NCBI RefSeq assembly: GCF_012489685.1 | Contig: NC_080041.1 | Coordinates: 23,375,802 to 23,439,801, forward strand | Direction: 5' to 3' | DNA: 64,000 nt | Origin: Lotus japonicus | Lineage: Eukaryota > Streptophyta > Magnoliopsida > Fabales > Fabaceae | Part shown: piece by piece, positions 32,389 through 44,394 of the stretch | Position numbering within the stretch: position 1 is the stretch's first letter | Layout: every line of letters begins with the position of its first letter | Notes under the pieces: model-generated | Database searches by the model: none | Told to the model about the DNA's origin: nothing | What the model saw: only the letters and a program-made list of their open reading frames with translations | Position numbers and translations under genes: made by a program

Positions 32389-34070
32389 ATTTTTAAAAGT
32401 GAAATTATTATTATTAAAAAAGCCTGAGCCAAAAGCAACTCAAGGCAGGAACCACGTACAATCTTATCAGAAGGAGACTATAACGTCAAAATACTCCCAG
32501 AGCTGAGCTAAAAACCCACAACAAACCCCTTGAATGATTATGACGGAATCCCAAGAAAGAGCCTCATTAAAACCTTACTTGGAAAAACCCAATGGGATAA
32601 AAACCAAGCAAGGAAAAAGAGTACCACAATCTTAGGATAGTCATTCTGCACCTGAACAAAATCCTTGATGCCCAAAAAATTACACTAGCTCAGACTATGC
32701 TGATAACTCGAGCAAAAACGTGTCAATAACGGCAAAAACAGCAACAGCGAAACACCAGCTACAGCAGTAAACAACAACATCGAAGCCAAATTCATACAGC
32801 AACAGCACCAATAGAAACAGCAACAACAAACAGCCGCAAACAACAGCACCAGCAACAACAGTAAACTGCAACAGCAAAGCCAAATTCGTAGAACAACAGC
32901 AACAACAACCGACAGCAAACAACATCAATAGCAATTACAGCAACATAGCAACAACAAAAGGAAATAGCCAGAAAACAACAAACTATAAACTCCCACAGCC
33001 ATCCTACATCCAGAGCACCTCCGGATGATCTTTCTGATCCCAACAAGACTCCGTTTAAATCACCACCAAGAAACACTAATCCACCATGCCCCAGAACGTG
33101 TGCTTTCAAAGTATCAAAGCATACCCGACGCTCCTGTACCGTGTGAGGTCCATAAATATTGCCAACTAACACATTGTTGTCGAAATTAGGAATTTTCACA
33201 GCCAATAAGATAAACCATGTGTCCAAAACCACTGTCTGAACCTGTAAGGAATTTTCACGCCACAGACACATCAAGTCACCCGCCGATCCCACTGATTGGA
33301 CCTCAACATGCCTCATTTGCAAAATTTGAGTCCAAGAGTCAAATGTACGTTGTCGCTGCTCATTCAGTTTGGTCTCTTGAAACAAGAAAAATTTTGGTTT
33401 CAACTGCAAAACTGCTTTTTTCACAACTTCTCTTTTGGTCGATCCACCTAAGCCGCGATCGTTCCAGGTTAGCCATGGTCCTGACATATCAATTAAGATG
33501 AGGGTGGTTTTGTTGTATTTGAGCTTCTAAACTACGAAGCATCAATGCTTCCATACCTCGCGGTTTCAAACCCAACTGCTTTCCAAGTAACCAAGTTCTC
33601 TGAGCCCTTGTCATCACTCCATCCTCTCCCTGTACTGGCTCTAAGAAATCAGCAGGCAAAGGTATTGGCTTTTCCTTACTACCTTATGATCATCCACGCT
33701 GCGAACTTTTTTGTGAGGAATTTGTATTTGGAGATTGCTTCAGACCCGGCGATACTAGCCCAGTTGAGGCTTCACGACTAGGAGAGTTCACGGGTTGTGG
33801 ACGGTTCTGAGTTGGTGTCACAAGCTAGTCTTCATCACGCATAGGAGAAGAGATTGAGGCGTGCTTTCTGACTATTTGATATGGTGCGGTATGCACAAAC
33901 TCATCGCTGGAGTCACGTTGTTTCAATGTGATTGAACTTGAACACGTTAGTAAGCCAGAAAACTGCTTCTGATTATTCAATTGAGAAGGCAAACACGCCC
34001 TAGTCCCTGATGTCTGGATATTAGCACGTGGGCCCCTTCAAACAGAATTGAAAGGCCACAAATAATTTTT
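32389..34070 (-). mobile_element. LINE 3' part: ORF1 C-terminus, endonuclease start of ORF2, 3' UTR
   Basis: Minus strand. ORF1 C-terminal codons (about 34070-33507) end ...RTWLLGKQLGLKPRG...HPHLN with a stop. ORF2 begins at 33487 with SGPWLTWNDRGLGG and has the APE-type endonuclease blocks QETKLNE, GDLMCLW, NIYGPHT and GGDLNGVL (usually GDFN). After SERSSGG (about 32990) the frame runs into a ~280-bp GTTGCT-rich stretch and then a plant LINE-type 3' end (ttggtttttatcccattggg, complement of about 32587-32606). Reverse transcriptase is absent, so the copy is internally deleted and inactive. Confidence 0.8.
32700..32965. repeat. CAACAG-rich low-complexity block within the LINE
   Basis: On the plus strand it is made of CAA/CAG/AGC triplets (acagcaacagcaacaac), with two copies of aagccaaattc about 100 bp apart (32780, 32878). 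On the minus strand it reads as Cys/Val/Ala-rich translation of no meaning. It sits where the ORF2 reverse transcriptase should be. Confidence 0.6.
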
Positions 34071-34686
34071 ATTTTGAAACAAATCTTGAGAATTAAAAGA
34101 AAAACCTGTAACTGAATATCTTTTCTCTTGATTTTGAATTTTTTTTATCTAGGGTTTGTTTTTCTTCACTCATCAATCCTTCAGCCTTTAAATTCTTCTT
34201 TCATCCCTCAATCTCCTCCAAAGAGTAACCAGCATCAATGATATCCCGTATATGTTCCTTCTGTTCCTCCACAGAAATTGAAAGCAGCCATTAACGCAAT
34301 TGAATTTGAATTTGGGCAAAAAAACTCCTCCTTCTCTAGCTGTATTGTCTTCACGACCTCCTTCTCCGGCGAGTTTTCGCTGCCGCCGAGCATCGCCGAA
34401 ATAATTTCTTCCTCACCGCAACGCCGCAAACCTTCCAAACAACCATCCCTAAAGATTTCATCCTCTTCATCGGGATCAATATTAGAGGCCGAATCATGAT
34501 TCATGTCAATTTCCATGAGAGAGAGTAGAGAGAGAAGTTCTAGTTGGCAACCGCCGCGCGCGGGGGTTCCGGCCATGGAAAAACGCCGGCAATGGTCGCA
34601 ATCAACGTCATCGAGGAGATCATTTTTCCTGGCAGCGACCATGGCATGATGAACAGACCTCACAAAGGAGACTGCAGCGGCCTGGT
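34071..34686 (+). other. LINE 5' region, inverted segment
   Basis: Leader-like sequence before the ORF1 fragment on the plus strand. A 206-codon open frame on the minus strand (34855-34235) is present but overlaps the ORF1 RNA-binding region in antisense; I do not consider it a supported gene. The inversion junction lies somewhere near 34070-34200. Confidence 0.4.
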
Positions 34687-35688
34687 ATGCGCCGTGAACA
34701 GCAAGGGAGACGCGACCAGTATTGGCAGATCCTGACGGCAGCGCATACTCAAGGGGAGGGTGCGAAATCTGTTCCATTAAGGTACCATGACCGACGTTCT
34801 CAGAGTCAAGGAAATCAGCAGCAACATTCAAATCAGCAACCAGGTTCCTTTTCAAATTTAGTTGATGGTTTGGGGGATAGGATCACTCATGCAAAATTGA
34901 GAGCAATATTTGGGAAGGCAGGGAAATTACGTGATGTTTTTATCCAGCAAAAAAAGAAGCATCATCGTCGCTTCAGATTCGGGTTTGTGCGATTTATATG
35001 TGATGATGAGGCAAGGGCTGCGATCCGTAAGTTTCATGGCTTGAGACTTGAAGGAAATTATCTGGTGGTGCAGAAAGCAAGATTCCAAAGGTCTTCTCAA
35101 GCTGCTAAAGTTCCGTCGCCAGGGAGACATTAGTATGAAATTCAAGGAAGGTCATGGAAATTGAAGGAAGCAAACGTAGAGACTAAACAGGAGTATGAAC
35201 CCAAAAAACAGCAAGATACAGGGAGGTTTTCTAGAAAAAAAAGAGACATGTCAATTACAATTTGCTGCATCAGATATGGATGACAAGTGGGTTCAACGTT
35301 GTGCTCAGGCTCGTACCCTAACAATCAAGCCGGTTGAAATTTTACAGGAGGAGTTTAGTCAAATTGGCCTGTTCAATTTCAGACTAATCCCGCTTGGAGC
35401 GAATGAGGTGCTATTGGAGTTCGAGAATAACGAAGAGATGGAAAGCACTATCACGGAATGTGCATTTTTTCTCGAACAATTGCTTACTGATGTAAAACCA
35501 TGTTCCGTGTTCACTTTCGGCACGTCGCACTTTGTATGGATTCGCTTATGGCAAGTTCTGATGGGTTTATGGAATGAAGCTTTCTTCGCTGCCATAGGAA
35601 ATAAGTTGGGAAGTTATGCCTTATCTGATACACCAACTGTACTGCGACATCAAGCTGACTTCGCTCGAATTTTAGTGCGCATGAATCA
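34687..35688 (+). pseudogene. LINE ORF1 N-terminal half (RRM), inverted, cut by the Tekay insertion
   Basis: The first ORF (34687-35133) has an RNA-recognition-motif fold: FSNLVDGLGDRITHAKLRAI, then the RNP1-like RFGFVRF, typical of plant LINE ORF1. An in-frame TAG ends it at 35133. After a second lesion near a run of eight A (35234) a different frame (35195-35688) continues with the DUF4283-like part (TIKPVEILQEEF, then WIRLWQVLMGLWNEAFFAAI). The frame runs into the Tekay LTR at 35689; its continuation is at 60653. ORF1 proteins bind LINE RNA; this copy is dead. Confidence 0.75.
35684..35688. repeat. Target site duplication AATCA of the Tekay element, left copy
   Basis: Matches AATCA at 60648-60652. 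Removing the insertion and one copy restores the LINE reading frame. Confidence 0.9.
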
Positions 35689-36407
35689 TGTAAGGCCCGA
35701 GTTTTTAAGCTTATGCTAAGTGAATAAACTTCTTATTCACGATTAGGGTTGATGTGATGTGAAGGGAAACCTGAACGAAAGTTTATTAAATGAAATATAT
35801 TTATGAAGGAGAAAGTTCAGGAAAAGTTCAAGGATTTCATTATGATCGATAAAAGTTATAGCACGAACGTTTTACGCTTAAACCTAGGTCAGAAACCCGA
35901 ATAAATAGCTAGTTTTTCACTTTTAGGCACGATAGCAGTTAATTCCAAAAATCTTCAGAGAAGTGTTAGAACTTTTCTTTTTCCTTATATCACAATCGTT
36001 TCGAGGCGAAACTCTAGGATCTACGAACGTCCGATTCCAATCATCGGAAGTTTGCCGAAACCGAATCCCTGGTATTTCAAAACCCTAGAATTTCTCGACA
36101 ATGAAGACTTTATCTATTCAGAGCTTCAAATGGATATTCTACACGCGTACACCCATTTCTCTTGATGATTTCAATCTTTCTTCAGAAGGAAGTTTTCCAT
36201 TCCGACATACGATGCAAAAAGCAACTTATCGGGTAAAATAGTTTTACACCGACTTTGCACCGACTTTGCATTAGTTGCCAAAAATACAAGGAGACCTCTT
36301 TATAGTTTTGGAATTCTTTTGCCAAAACATATCTTATAATTCATGGAGAGTGACGCCGGAAAAATCAGATTCGCGAAACTTTCTTTTTCCCGCGAATTTC
36401 CACCTTC

Positions 36408-36415
36408 TATATATA
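36408..36415 (+). promoter_or_regulatory. Tekay LTR TATA box
   Basis: TATATATA lies in ccttctatatatagcaaata, with a pyrimidine-rich, GC-richer stretch downstream that fits a transcription start. It is repeated in the other LTRs. Confidence 0.5.
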
Positions 36416-38688
36416 GCAAATAAAGGAAGAAAAAACCAAATTTTCTACCCATTTCCCCACCCAAACCCGCGGCCACAAAGAGGAAGAAGGAGGAGGAGAT
36501 TTTGTTCATCGTTTGCTTGATCGTCGATCAATCAGTTGCTACTTCAAGGCTTCGAGGTATAGTCGCTAATCCTTACCTCCGATCGCTTTTTCCATATTTT
36601 TTCTGTAGAGTTTTCTGAGTGGATAGTTTATGGGTTTTTGCAAAACTATCCTGAATCTTTCATTTCTGATTCTAAACCTCTTCTATGTATGCCCAAGATC
36701 ACTTCTGCCGGATTATATTTTCCGTTATGTCGCCGGAATTCCGTCGGAATCAATTTGAGCCTAAAATACCCATTTATGTAGTTTTTGGTGTAAAGCTCCA
36801 ATCTTTAGGCTGTAAACTATCGCCTTAGCTTAGTGCTAGTAGGATTAGTTGTTATGAACGTCGTTGGTGACGTCCCTGCAAAATTTTATTTTTGGGATTT
36901 CAGTTTTGAAAATCCTAAGTTAAAAATCATGACCAAAATACCCCTGCGACAGTTTTTGATCCGATAATTTTTCCGAGTTCAGAATACCCTTAGTTACGGC
37001 TTATGAAAGCATAGGAACCAAGTTTGATCGAAGAAAAATCGAACCCTACAATTACCTATAGTGGCCGAGAGCTATAAGGGGGGAGGAGGAAATTTTCCTT
37101 TACCGAAAACTTGTCTTTTCGCGCTAGATTATCGTACCTTAGAGTATAGATTACTTCGAGTAACCTTAGTAAGTATCGATAGCTTAGTTTCCGATAGATT
37201 CTGATTGATTTTTGTGGTTTTGTTCTAAAGGTGATTTTGAGGAATTTCCTGAGGATCAACGCCTTGCTTGTGAAGAAGAGTTTGAAGTTTTTGCTGGAGA
37301 ACCTTCAGGTGAGGGCTTCTCACTGAATCTCTAGTTAATGCTTAGGGTCGATATTTCGACATTGTTTACTGTTTATGCACTGAGATTGTGTGTGATTGAA
37401 AATGTTTTCTGAGGCTTCGGCTGACAATGTAGATGATTCATCTACTGAATGTTTTTGAAGATTGACTTACATGCTATGTGCTATGTGGGTAATCTAGGAT
37501 GTGTGGTGCATGCTTTATATGCTAAGTGCTAAGTGTTTATGATGCGATTTATTGATATATGACATGTTGTTGATTGTGATGATTTAAATATGCTTTACAC
37601 TGAAAATCTGAGATTCTAAATGGTGAGAATAGCGGGCAGGTCATGCCGATTTTATTTTGAGAGTTTTGAGAAAGTTTGATAGGACGAACGAGGTTCGGGC
37701 CTTGTATAGGGTTTATGGATCGAGACATTCTCTGGAGTCATTTGGGGATTCGAAGATCCCGAGAACTTATAGGAATTGCGATAAGACTAAAAAGGATATT
37801 ATTTTGAAAAGAAAATTCATAAGACATTAAACAACCTCTAAATCTTTAAGTAAGGGTAATAATCTCGAAAGGAGGCTTTGGATGAAAATCATAGTTTGGA
37901 AAACGAGAAGTGTCGTCGGATCCAAGTGTTGAGTCTGTTGTTGTTGTGCTGTTGGAGCAGCGTTGGTTGTTGTGCTGTTGGAGCAGCTATGTTGTGGGGC
38001 TATCCTGGGGATAAGTCCGGGGAACCTTTAGTTCCCGAGTATGTGATACTCTAGTGCTGTTGGAGCAGCGATGTGTGTTGTGAAGTGTGTCTTTTGTCGC
38101 AGAATCGACTTTGCCTTAGGGTAAGATTTTAGAGACTTTAATTTACCTAGAACACGTGGCGACGTGTCGAGTGAGGACGGAGACGTTGATTGACTAATCA
38201 TCTTGCATTCATGCAACATTAATGAGGTATTAACACAGGACGTACTCTGGACCTCGTCGGTTTCCAAAATGGTCATAAGACCCGGAATGCCGTGAAAGAG
38301 CGTTTGTAGACGTCTCTTGTAGCAGACCGAAATGGCAGACCTACGGGTTTACTGCTGATCTGACTACCCAGTGGGAGTAAGAGACATCACGGGCCGAAAT
38401 GGCACCACCGTGGCTGGTGAAGGGCTGATCCGATGATGTCCATCCGTTTCCGGATTGCATATTGGTTGACTGGGTTAACCTGCATACATATCACGCAACA
38501 TGCATACTGACTTAGTTGATGAGTGTGGTTGCTATTTGATAAACTTACTTGGAACATGCTAATTGTTAGTATTGTCGTTATGATTTTGTGGAACATGCAA
38601 CCCTAGGAATGATATCTCTAGTTATAAGCCTAAGTGGCTATCTATTACTTGTACCTATTGGGTTTATTATCTACATAGTTCTTTAGAG

Positions 38689-39219
38689 TTGACCCTCGCG
38701 TCTTCTGTGTGTGTTTTGGCGGACAACGCCTTTTGTCAGATGAATATTGCGGACTGGTACACCATGGTCCACCCTTCGGGGGGGATTAGGTATGAGATGA
38801 TAGATCAGGACGACCCCGGGTCGTGGGTGGTTGACCCCGCGAGCCACCGAGCGACGTATTCGGGGCGTATCATGGAGGACCACGTGGATAGTGGAGGACT
38901 CTTGAGGTCAGGAGTGTTGAGGCGATGCTCTATCAGCTTCAACTTGCCACCGGGCGTTCACTGTGGACCAGGTCTTGGAGGAGCACCGCCGCCACCGTCA
39001 TCTTCAGAGGAGGAGGATCCCTCAGAGGAGATTCCAGTGGGAGTGCCCTCGGCAGGGTCTAGTGCACCCTCCGTTGCGATCATTGATGATCAGGGTTCGG
39101 GCCCTAAGCCCGTGAGTCCAGCATCGGAGGGCGTTGCAGGAGCGAGGGGAGGACGGATAGGGTCGATAGACTTGGTCGTTCTGGATTCTGATTCAGACGA
39201 CGATCATGCTAGCACATAG
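38689..39219 (+). other. 176-codon ORF inside the Tekay LTR
   Basis: Open in LTRs A, C and D (also 50921-51451 and 59630-60160); broken by indels in the low-quality LTR B. The most protein-like part begins at MNIADWYTMVHPSGG, directly after a splice-acceptor-like ccttttgtcag. Later comes a Pro/Ser/Glu-rich acidic tail ending DSDSDDDHAST. I recognise no family. It may be a captured host fragment or simply an open frame in GC-richer DNA. No start codon is compelling. Confidence 0.35.
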
Positions 39220-39709
39220 TTCTGAGTGTTGGTATGAGCTCCTCGAGTTAGGATTAGTGTAGGAGTAGAGTTTTAGCTCTGACAGTCTTGCTTCTTTTGT
39301 TACTTAGGGGACAGGGTAGATCCGCCTATAGCTTTTTGTGTGGTTTCCTTACGGGGATCACAGAGAGTTGGTTGGACTTAGGAGGTCTTATTTTCAGGCC
39401 ATTGGGTCAGCTGATTCTCAGTTTTGAGGGATGGTGTTGCGGGCACTTCACCCTTTTCATTTGGTTTGTATATATTGCCTACGGGCGCTACTCTTCTATT
39501 ACCGTCACTGGAGGTTTACTCGTGACGAGGTTACTACTACAGCGGGGGCTGTTTGTATATTGTATATTAGTTTTATTACTTTTCGCATTTGGGTTTTATT
39601 TAATTCAGTCTTGTCTTAGTTATTATCAAAAAAAAAATATTCACGTTTTCCGCATTAAGTTTACTTTTGGTTACTAAAGTGACGCCACCGAAATCGGGGT
39701 GTTACATTG

Positions 39710-39721
39710 TGGTATCAGAGC
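39710..39721 (+). other. Tekay primer binding site (initiator tRNA-Met), copy 1
   Basis: TGGTATCAGAGC begins three bases after the LTR end; complementary to the 3' end of initiator tRNA-Met. The second copy is at 51942-51953. Confidence 0.9.
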
Positions 39722-39920
39722 ACGGTCGAGTCTTTCGGGAGTTGTTGGGGAATAGGTCTTCTGTGCTAGGTTGTGTGACTCTGCAAAGAGTGAAAATTGA
39801 TTGTCTGCAAGCGATTTTTTCGCTTAAAAATTGATTGAAGTTATTGCTTACTCATATTGTATAGTGATGCTAGATGCTATCTTATGATAAGTACTGACTG
39901 TTTGCTTCCTTTAACAGAAT

Positions 39921-42900
39921 ATGGTGAATAATAACCAGCTAGCTGAGATGATGGCCACTATGGCCCAAGCGGTAACAGCGCAGGCCCAAGCGGTAACCGC
40001 ACAGGCAAATGATAATGCCATGAGGCGTGCTACTGAAGAAGCACGTGAACAACATCAGCGCCAGAGGGAAATAACTCTGGACCAGAACAAAGGCCTCAAT
40101 GACTTCAGGAGGCAAAACCCACCAAAGTTCTCTGGTGGTACTGATCCAGACGCAGCGGATCTCTGGATCCAGGAAATCGAGAAGATTTTCGGTGTTCTGC
40201 AAACTGTTGAGGGTGCCAAGGTGGGCATGGCGACCTATCTTCTGCTGGGAGATGCTGAATACTGGTGGAAGGGCACCAGGGGGATCATGGAAGCCAACCA
40301 TGAAGAAATTAACTGGGACTCGTTCCGGACCGCATTCTTGGAAAAGTATTTTCCGACAAGTGCCCGGGATGAGAGGGAGGCGCAGTTTCTGACACTCCGA
40401 CAGGGAGGTATGTCTGTACCGGAATTTGCTTCGAAGCTGGAGTCTTTGGCGAAGCATTTCCAATTCTTTAATGATCATGTTGACGAGCGCTACATGTGCA
40501 AGCGTTTCGTGAATGGACTGAGGCCGGATATTGAGGACTCAGTGAGGCCACTGGGAATCATGCGATTCCAATCATTGGTGGAGAAAGCCACTGAAGTGGA
40601 GCTGATGAAGAACCGGAGGTTGAACCGGGCTGGAACTGGAGGGCCGATTAGGTCGGGCTCCCAGAATACTCAGAACAGGGGGAGGTTTCAGAACAGGAGG
40701 CCGTATCAGCGTCCTGCTGGTAGAGGGTTTGCATCAGGATCTTACCGGCCCATGGTGGGTGCTGCTGGAGGTTCTGGAGGTCAGACTCAGAACAGGGAAC
40801 TGACGTGCTTCAAGTGTGGGAAGCCGGGGCACTTTGCTCGTGCTTGTTCCGACACGAGGCCTCAATGCTTCAATTGCAACAAGTTGGGGCACACTGCTGC
40901 ACAGTGCAGGCTACCAAAGGCGGAACCAACCGTCAACACTGCTAGAGGAAAGCGTCCTGCTGCGAAGGCGAGAGTCTACACCATGGATGGTGAAGATGCT
41001 GAGGGAGTCGATGGACTGATTAGAGGCGACTGCGGGATTGACGGTAATCTTCTATCCGTACTTTTTGATTCCGGTGCAACGCATTCTTTTATCTCTAGAG
41101 AGTGTGCAATCAGATTAAGACTTCCCATTACTGCTTTGAGCTTCGATCTGATAGTTGCTACTCCTGCCAAGACTCTACTTGCTAATTCAGCATGCATGTA
41201 TTGTCCGATAACATACAACAATAGGATCTACCATGCTAACCTAGTATGCCTAACTCTTAAGAACCTAGATGTTATCCTAGGAATGGATTGGTTGTCCCGC
41301 TATCATTGTCTTTTGGACTGCAACCGAAAGAGAGTGGTATTTCCTGATTCGGATCTTTCCGAGTATCTATCTGCCAATCACATCAGCGTCGCTTTGAACG
41401 AGGGATCTCAGGAGTATTCTGTTTTGCTAAGCTTGGAGAGCAAAGGGAACCCAGAAGTTGGCAGTATTCCAGTGGTGAAGGAATTCACGGATGTTTTTCC
41501 TGGCGATGTACCTGGATTGCCGCCTGTACGCGACATTGAGTTTGCGATAGACATCGTACCGGGAACAGGGCCGATATCGATTGCACCATATCGTATGGCA
41601 CCTGCGGAGCTAGTGGAACTGAAGTCCCAACTCGAAGATCTTCTGTCGAAGGGATTCATACGACCAAGCGTTTCACCTTGGGGAGCTCCAGTCTTATTGG
41701 TGAAGAAGAAGGACGGGAAATCGAGATTATGTGTCGACTACCGGCAACTGAACAAAGTAACCGTCAAGAATAGGTATCCGTTACCTAGGATTGATGATTT
41801 GATGGATCAACTGCGAGGAGCTACGGTATTCTCGAAGATCGACCTGAAGTCGGGTTATCATCAAATCAGGGTCAAGACCGAGGATGTCCAGAAGACGGCA
41901 TTCAGAACCCGTTATGGACACTATGAGTACTTAGTGATGCCATTTGGGGTAACGAACGCACCTGCAATATTCATGGCTTACATGAATATGACTTTTCATA
42001 CGTTCCTGGATCGATTCGTCGTGGTGTTTATCGACGATATCTTAATCTACTCGAAGAATGCCGAAGACCACGAGGAGCACTTGCGACAAGTTTTACAAGT
42101 GCTGAGGGAGAAGGAGTTGTATGCCAATCCTTCCAAGTGCGAATTTTGGCTCGAAGAGGTAAAATTCTTAGGTCATGTGATCTCTAAGGAGGGAATAGCT
42201 GTGGACCCAGAAAAGGTGGAGACCGTATTGTCATGGGAACGGCCGAAGACAGTGACGGAGATCAGAAGTTTTGTCGGTTTGGCGGGATACTATCGCCGTT
42301 TTATCGAGAATTTTGCGAAGATAGTTGGACCTTTGACTCAACTGACGAGGAAGGACCAACCTTTTGCATGGACTGAAGCGTGCGAGACTAGCTTTCAGAC
42401 GATGAAGGAACGGTTGACGACGTCACCTGTACTCGTCTTACCGCAACCGGAGGAACCTTATGAGGTATACTGTGATGCTTCATATCAAGGTTTGGGATGT
42501 GTGCTGATGCAACATCGGAAGGTGGTTGCTTATGCTTCAAGACAACTGAAGGTGCATGAGAAGAATTATCCAACTCATGACTTGGAACTAGCTGCGATCG
42601 TATTTGCACTGAAGATTTGGAGGCATCACTTGTATGGATGCAATTTCACTATATTCAGTGATCATAAGAGCTTGAAGTACTTGTTTGAGCAGAAGGAGCT
42701 GAACATGAGGCAGCGTCGGTGGATGGAGTTTCTTAAAGATTACGAGTTCACTCTACAATATCATCCTGGAAAGGCGAACGTTGTTGTTGATGCCTTGAGC
42801 AGGAAGATGCACATCTCGTCGATGATGGTGAAGGAGCTGCAGCTGTTAGAGCAATTTCGAGATTTGAGCTTGGATGTGAGATTGTCCAAGGGAGAACTGG

Positions 42901-44345
42901 AGTTCGGGATGATCAGAATTACCAATGGATTGATGGAAGAAATCCGAGATCAACAGTTACAAGATGAGTTTCTGCTCGGGAAAAGGAATTTGGTAAGTCA
43001 AGGTAAAGACCCAGAATTCAAGGTAGGAAGTGACAATATCCTACGGTGCAAGGATAGGGTTTGTGTGCCTAACAACCCTGACTTGAGAAGATTGATTTTG
43101 GATGAAGGTCACAAGAGCAAGTTAAGCATTCATCCTGGAATGAAGAAGATGTATCAGGACTTGAAGGTGAATTTTTGGTGGCCAGGAATGAAAAGACAAG
43201 TGGCTGAATATGTAGCTACATGTCTGACATGTCAGAAGGCGAAGGTGGAGCATCAGAAGTCTTCAGGTATGCTACAAAGCTTGGATGTGCCAGAATGGAA
43301 ATGGGATAGCATATCGATGGATTTCGTCGTGGCTTTGCCGAGAACTCAGAAGGGATACGATTCTATTTGGGTAATCGTGGATCGATTGACTAAGTCGGCT
43401 CATTTCGTACCGGTGAGGACTACGTACAACGTGGAGAAACTATCCGAGATATATATAGCGGAGATTATACGACTTCACGGAGTACCGACAAGTATTGTAT
43501 CCGATCGAGACCCGAAGTTTACATCACATTTTTGGGGAGCTCTTCAAGAAGCTTTGGGAACGAGGCTGAGACTAAGTTCTGCTTATCATCCGCAGACTGA
43601 TGGACAGACTGAGAGAACTATTCAGTCGTTGGAAGATTTGCTACGCGCTTGCGTTCTGGACAACAAGGGCAGTTGGGATACCTTATTGCCATTGATTGAG
43701 TTCACATACAACAACAGTTTTCATACGAGCATTGGTATGGCACCGTATGAGGCTTTGTATGGCCGCAAGTGTAGAACACCTTTGTGTTGGTACCAAAACG
43801 GAGAAAATCTGTTGGTAGGACCAGAACTTCTGCAACAGACCACTGAGAAGATCAAGCAGATCAGAGGAAGATGAGGACTTCTCAGAGTAGACAGAAGAGT
43901 TATGCAGATCAGAGGCGCAGAACTCTGGAGTTCGAAGAAGGAGATCATGTATTTCTGAGAGTTACTCAGACGACGGGTGTTGGTCGAGCAATCAAGTCAA
44001 AGAAGCTTACGCCCAAGTTTATTGGACCGTATCAGATCACTCGTCGAATTGGACCAGTCGCATATCAGATTGCACTACCTCCATTTCTATCAAATATTCA
44101 TGATGTATTCCACGTGTCACAACTGAGGAAATATATTGCGGATCCGACACATGTTATCGAGCTGGATGATATTGAGTTGAAGGATGATCTGTCTTTCGAG
44201 ACACCGCCAATTAGCATTGGTGACACCAGGATAAAACAGTTGAGAGGGAAAGAGATCGAGTTAGTGAAGGTCATTGGAATAAAGACACTGGTGATGCGAC
44301 ATGGGAGCTGAAGGAGAAGATCAAGAACAGTATCCAGAACTTTTT
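39921..44345 (+). pseudogene. Tekay gag-pol, first copy, with three 1-bp deletions
   Basis: Identical by eye to the intact copy at 52153-56592 up to about 43866. There one A is missing (atcagaggaag against atcagagagaag), shifting the frame after codon 1,315. Two more single-base losses follow near 44278 and 44318. The frame otherwise continues from 43871 through the chromodomain-like tail. All three lesions lie in the stretch leading to the N gap, where single-base indels are common, so they may be sequencing errors rather than mutations. Confidence 0.85.
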
Positions 44346-44379
44346 ACTAACCCATAAGTTTCGAGGTCGAAACTTTCTT

Positions 44380-44394
44380 TTTGGAGGGTAGTAA
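44380..44394 (+). other. Tekay polypurine tract, first copy
   Basis: TTGGAGGGTAGTAA immediately precedes the LTR start TGTAAGG; equivalent at about 56615-56629. Confidence 0.65.

Larger units (their letters stand above)
35689..39706 (+). repeat. Tekay LTR A (4,018 bp, 5' LTR)
   Basis: Unusually long LTR. TATA box TATATATA at 36408-36415. Three copies of the small hairpin unit GCTGTTGGAGCAGC lie at 37950, 37977 and 38051. A G-box context acacgtggcgacgtgt is at 38151. A 176-codon ORF lies at 38689-39219. About nine substitutions separate it from LTR D. Confidence 0.9.

Noticed and set aside
32685..32934. Minus-strand Cys/Val/Leu-rich ORFs resembling small secreted or membrane proteins
   Set aside because: They are translations of CAACAG-type low-complexity DNA inside a LINE.
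34235..34855. 206-codon minus-strand ORF with acidic stretch, possibly a host gene
   Set aside because: It overlaps the plus-strand LINE ORF1 RNA-binding region and leader in antisense and has no recognisable domain. I treat it as an accidental frame, though the part near 34500-34240 looks somewhat protein-like.
36275..36520. 81-codon ORF repeated four times (also 44981, 48508, 57216)
   Set aside because: It lies over the LTR TATA box and leader; repetition comes from the LTR copies, not from a gene family.
39288..39677. 129-codon ORF in the Tekay LTR and its repeats at 51.5 and 60.2 kb
   Set aside because: Hydrophobic translation of a T-rich U3/R-type region ending near an A-run; identical in copies only because the LTRs are.
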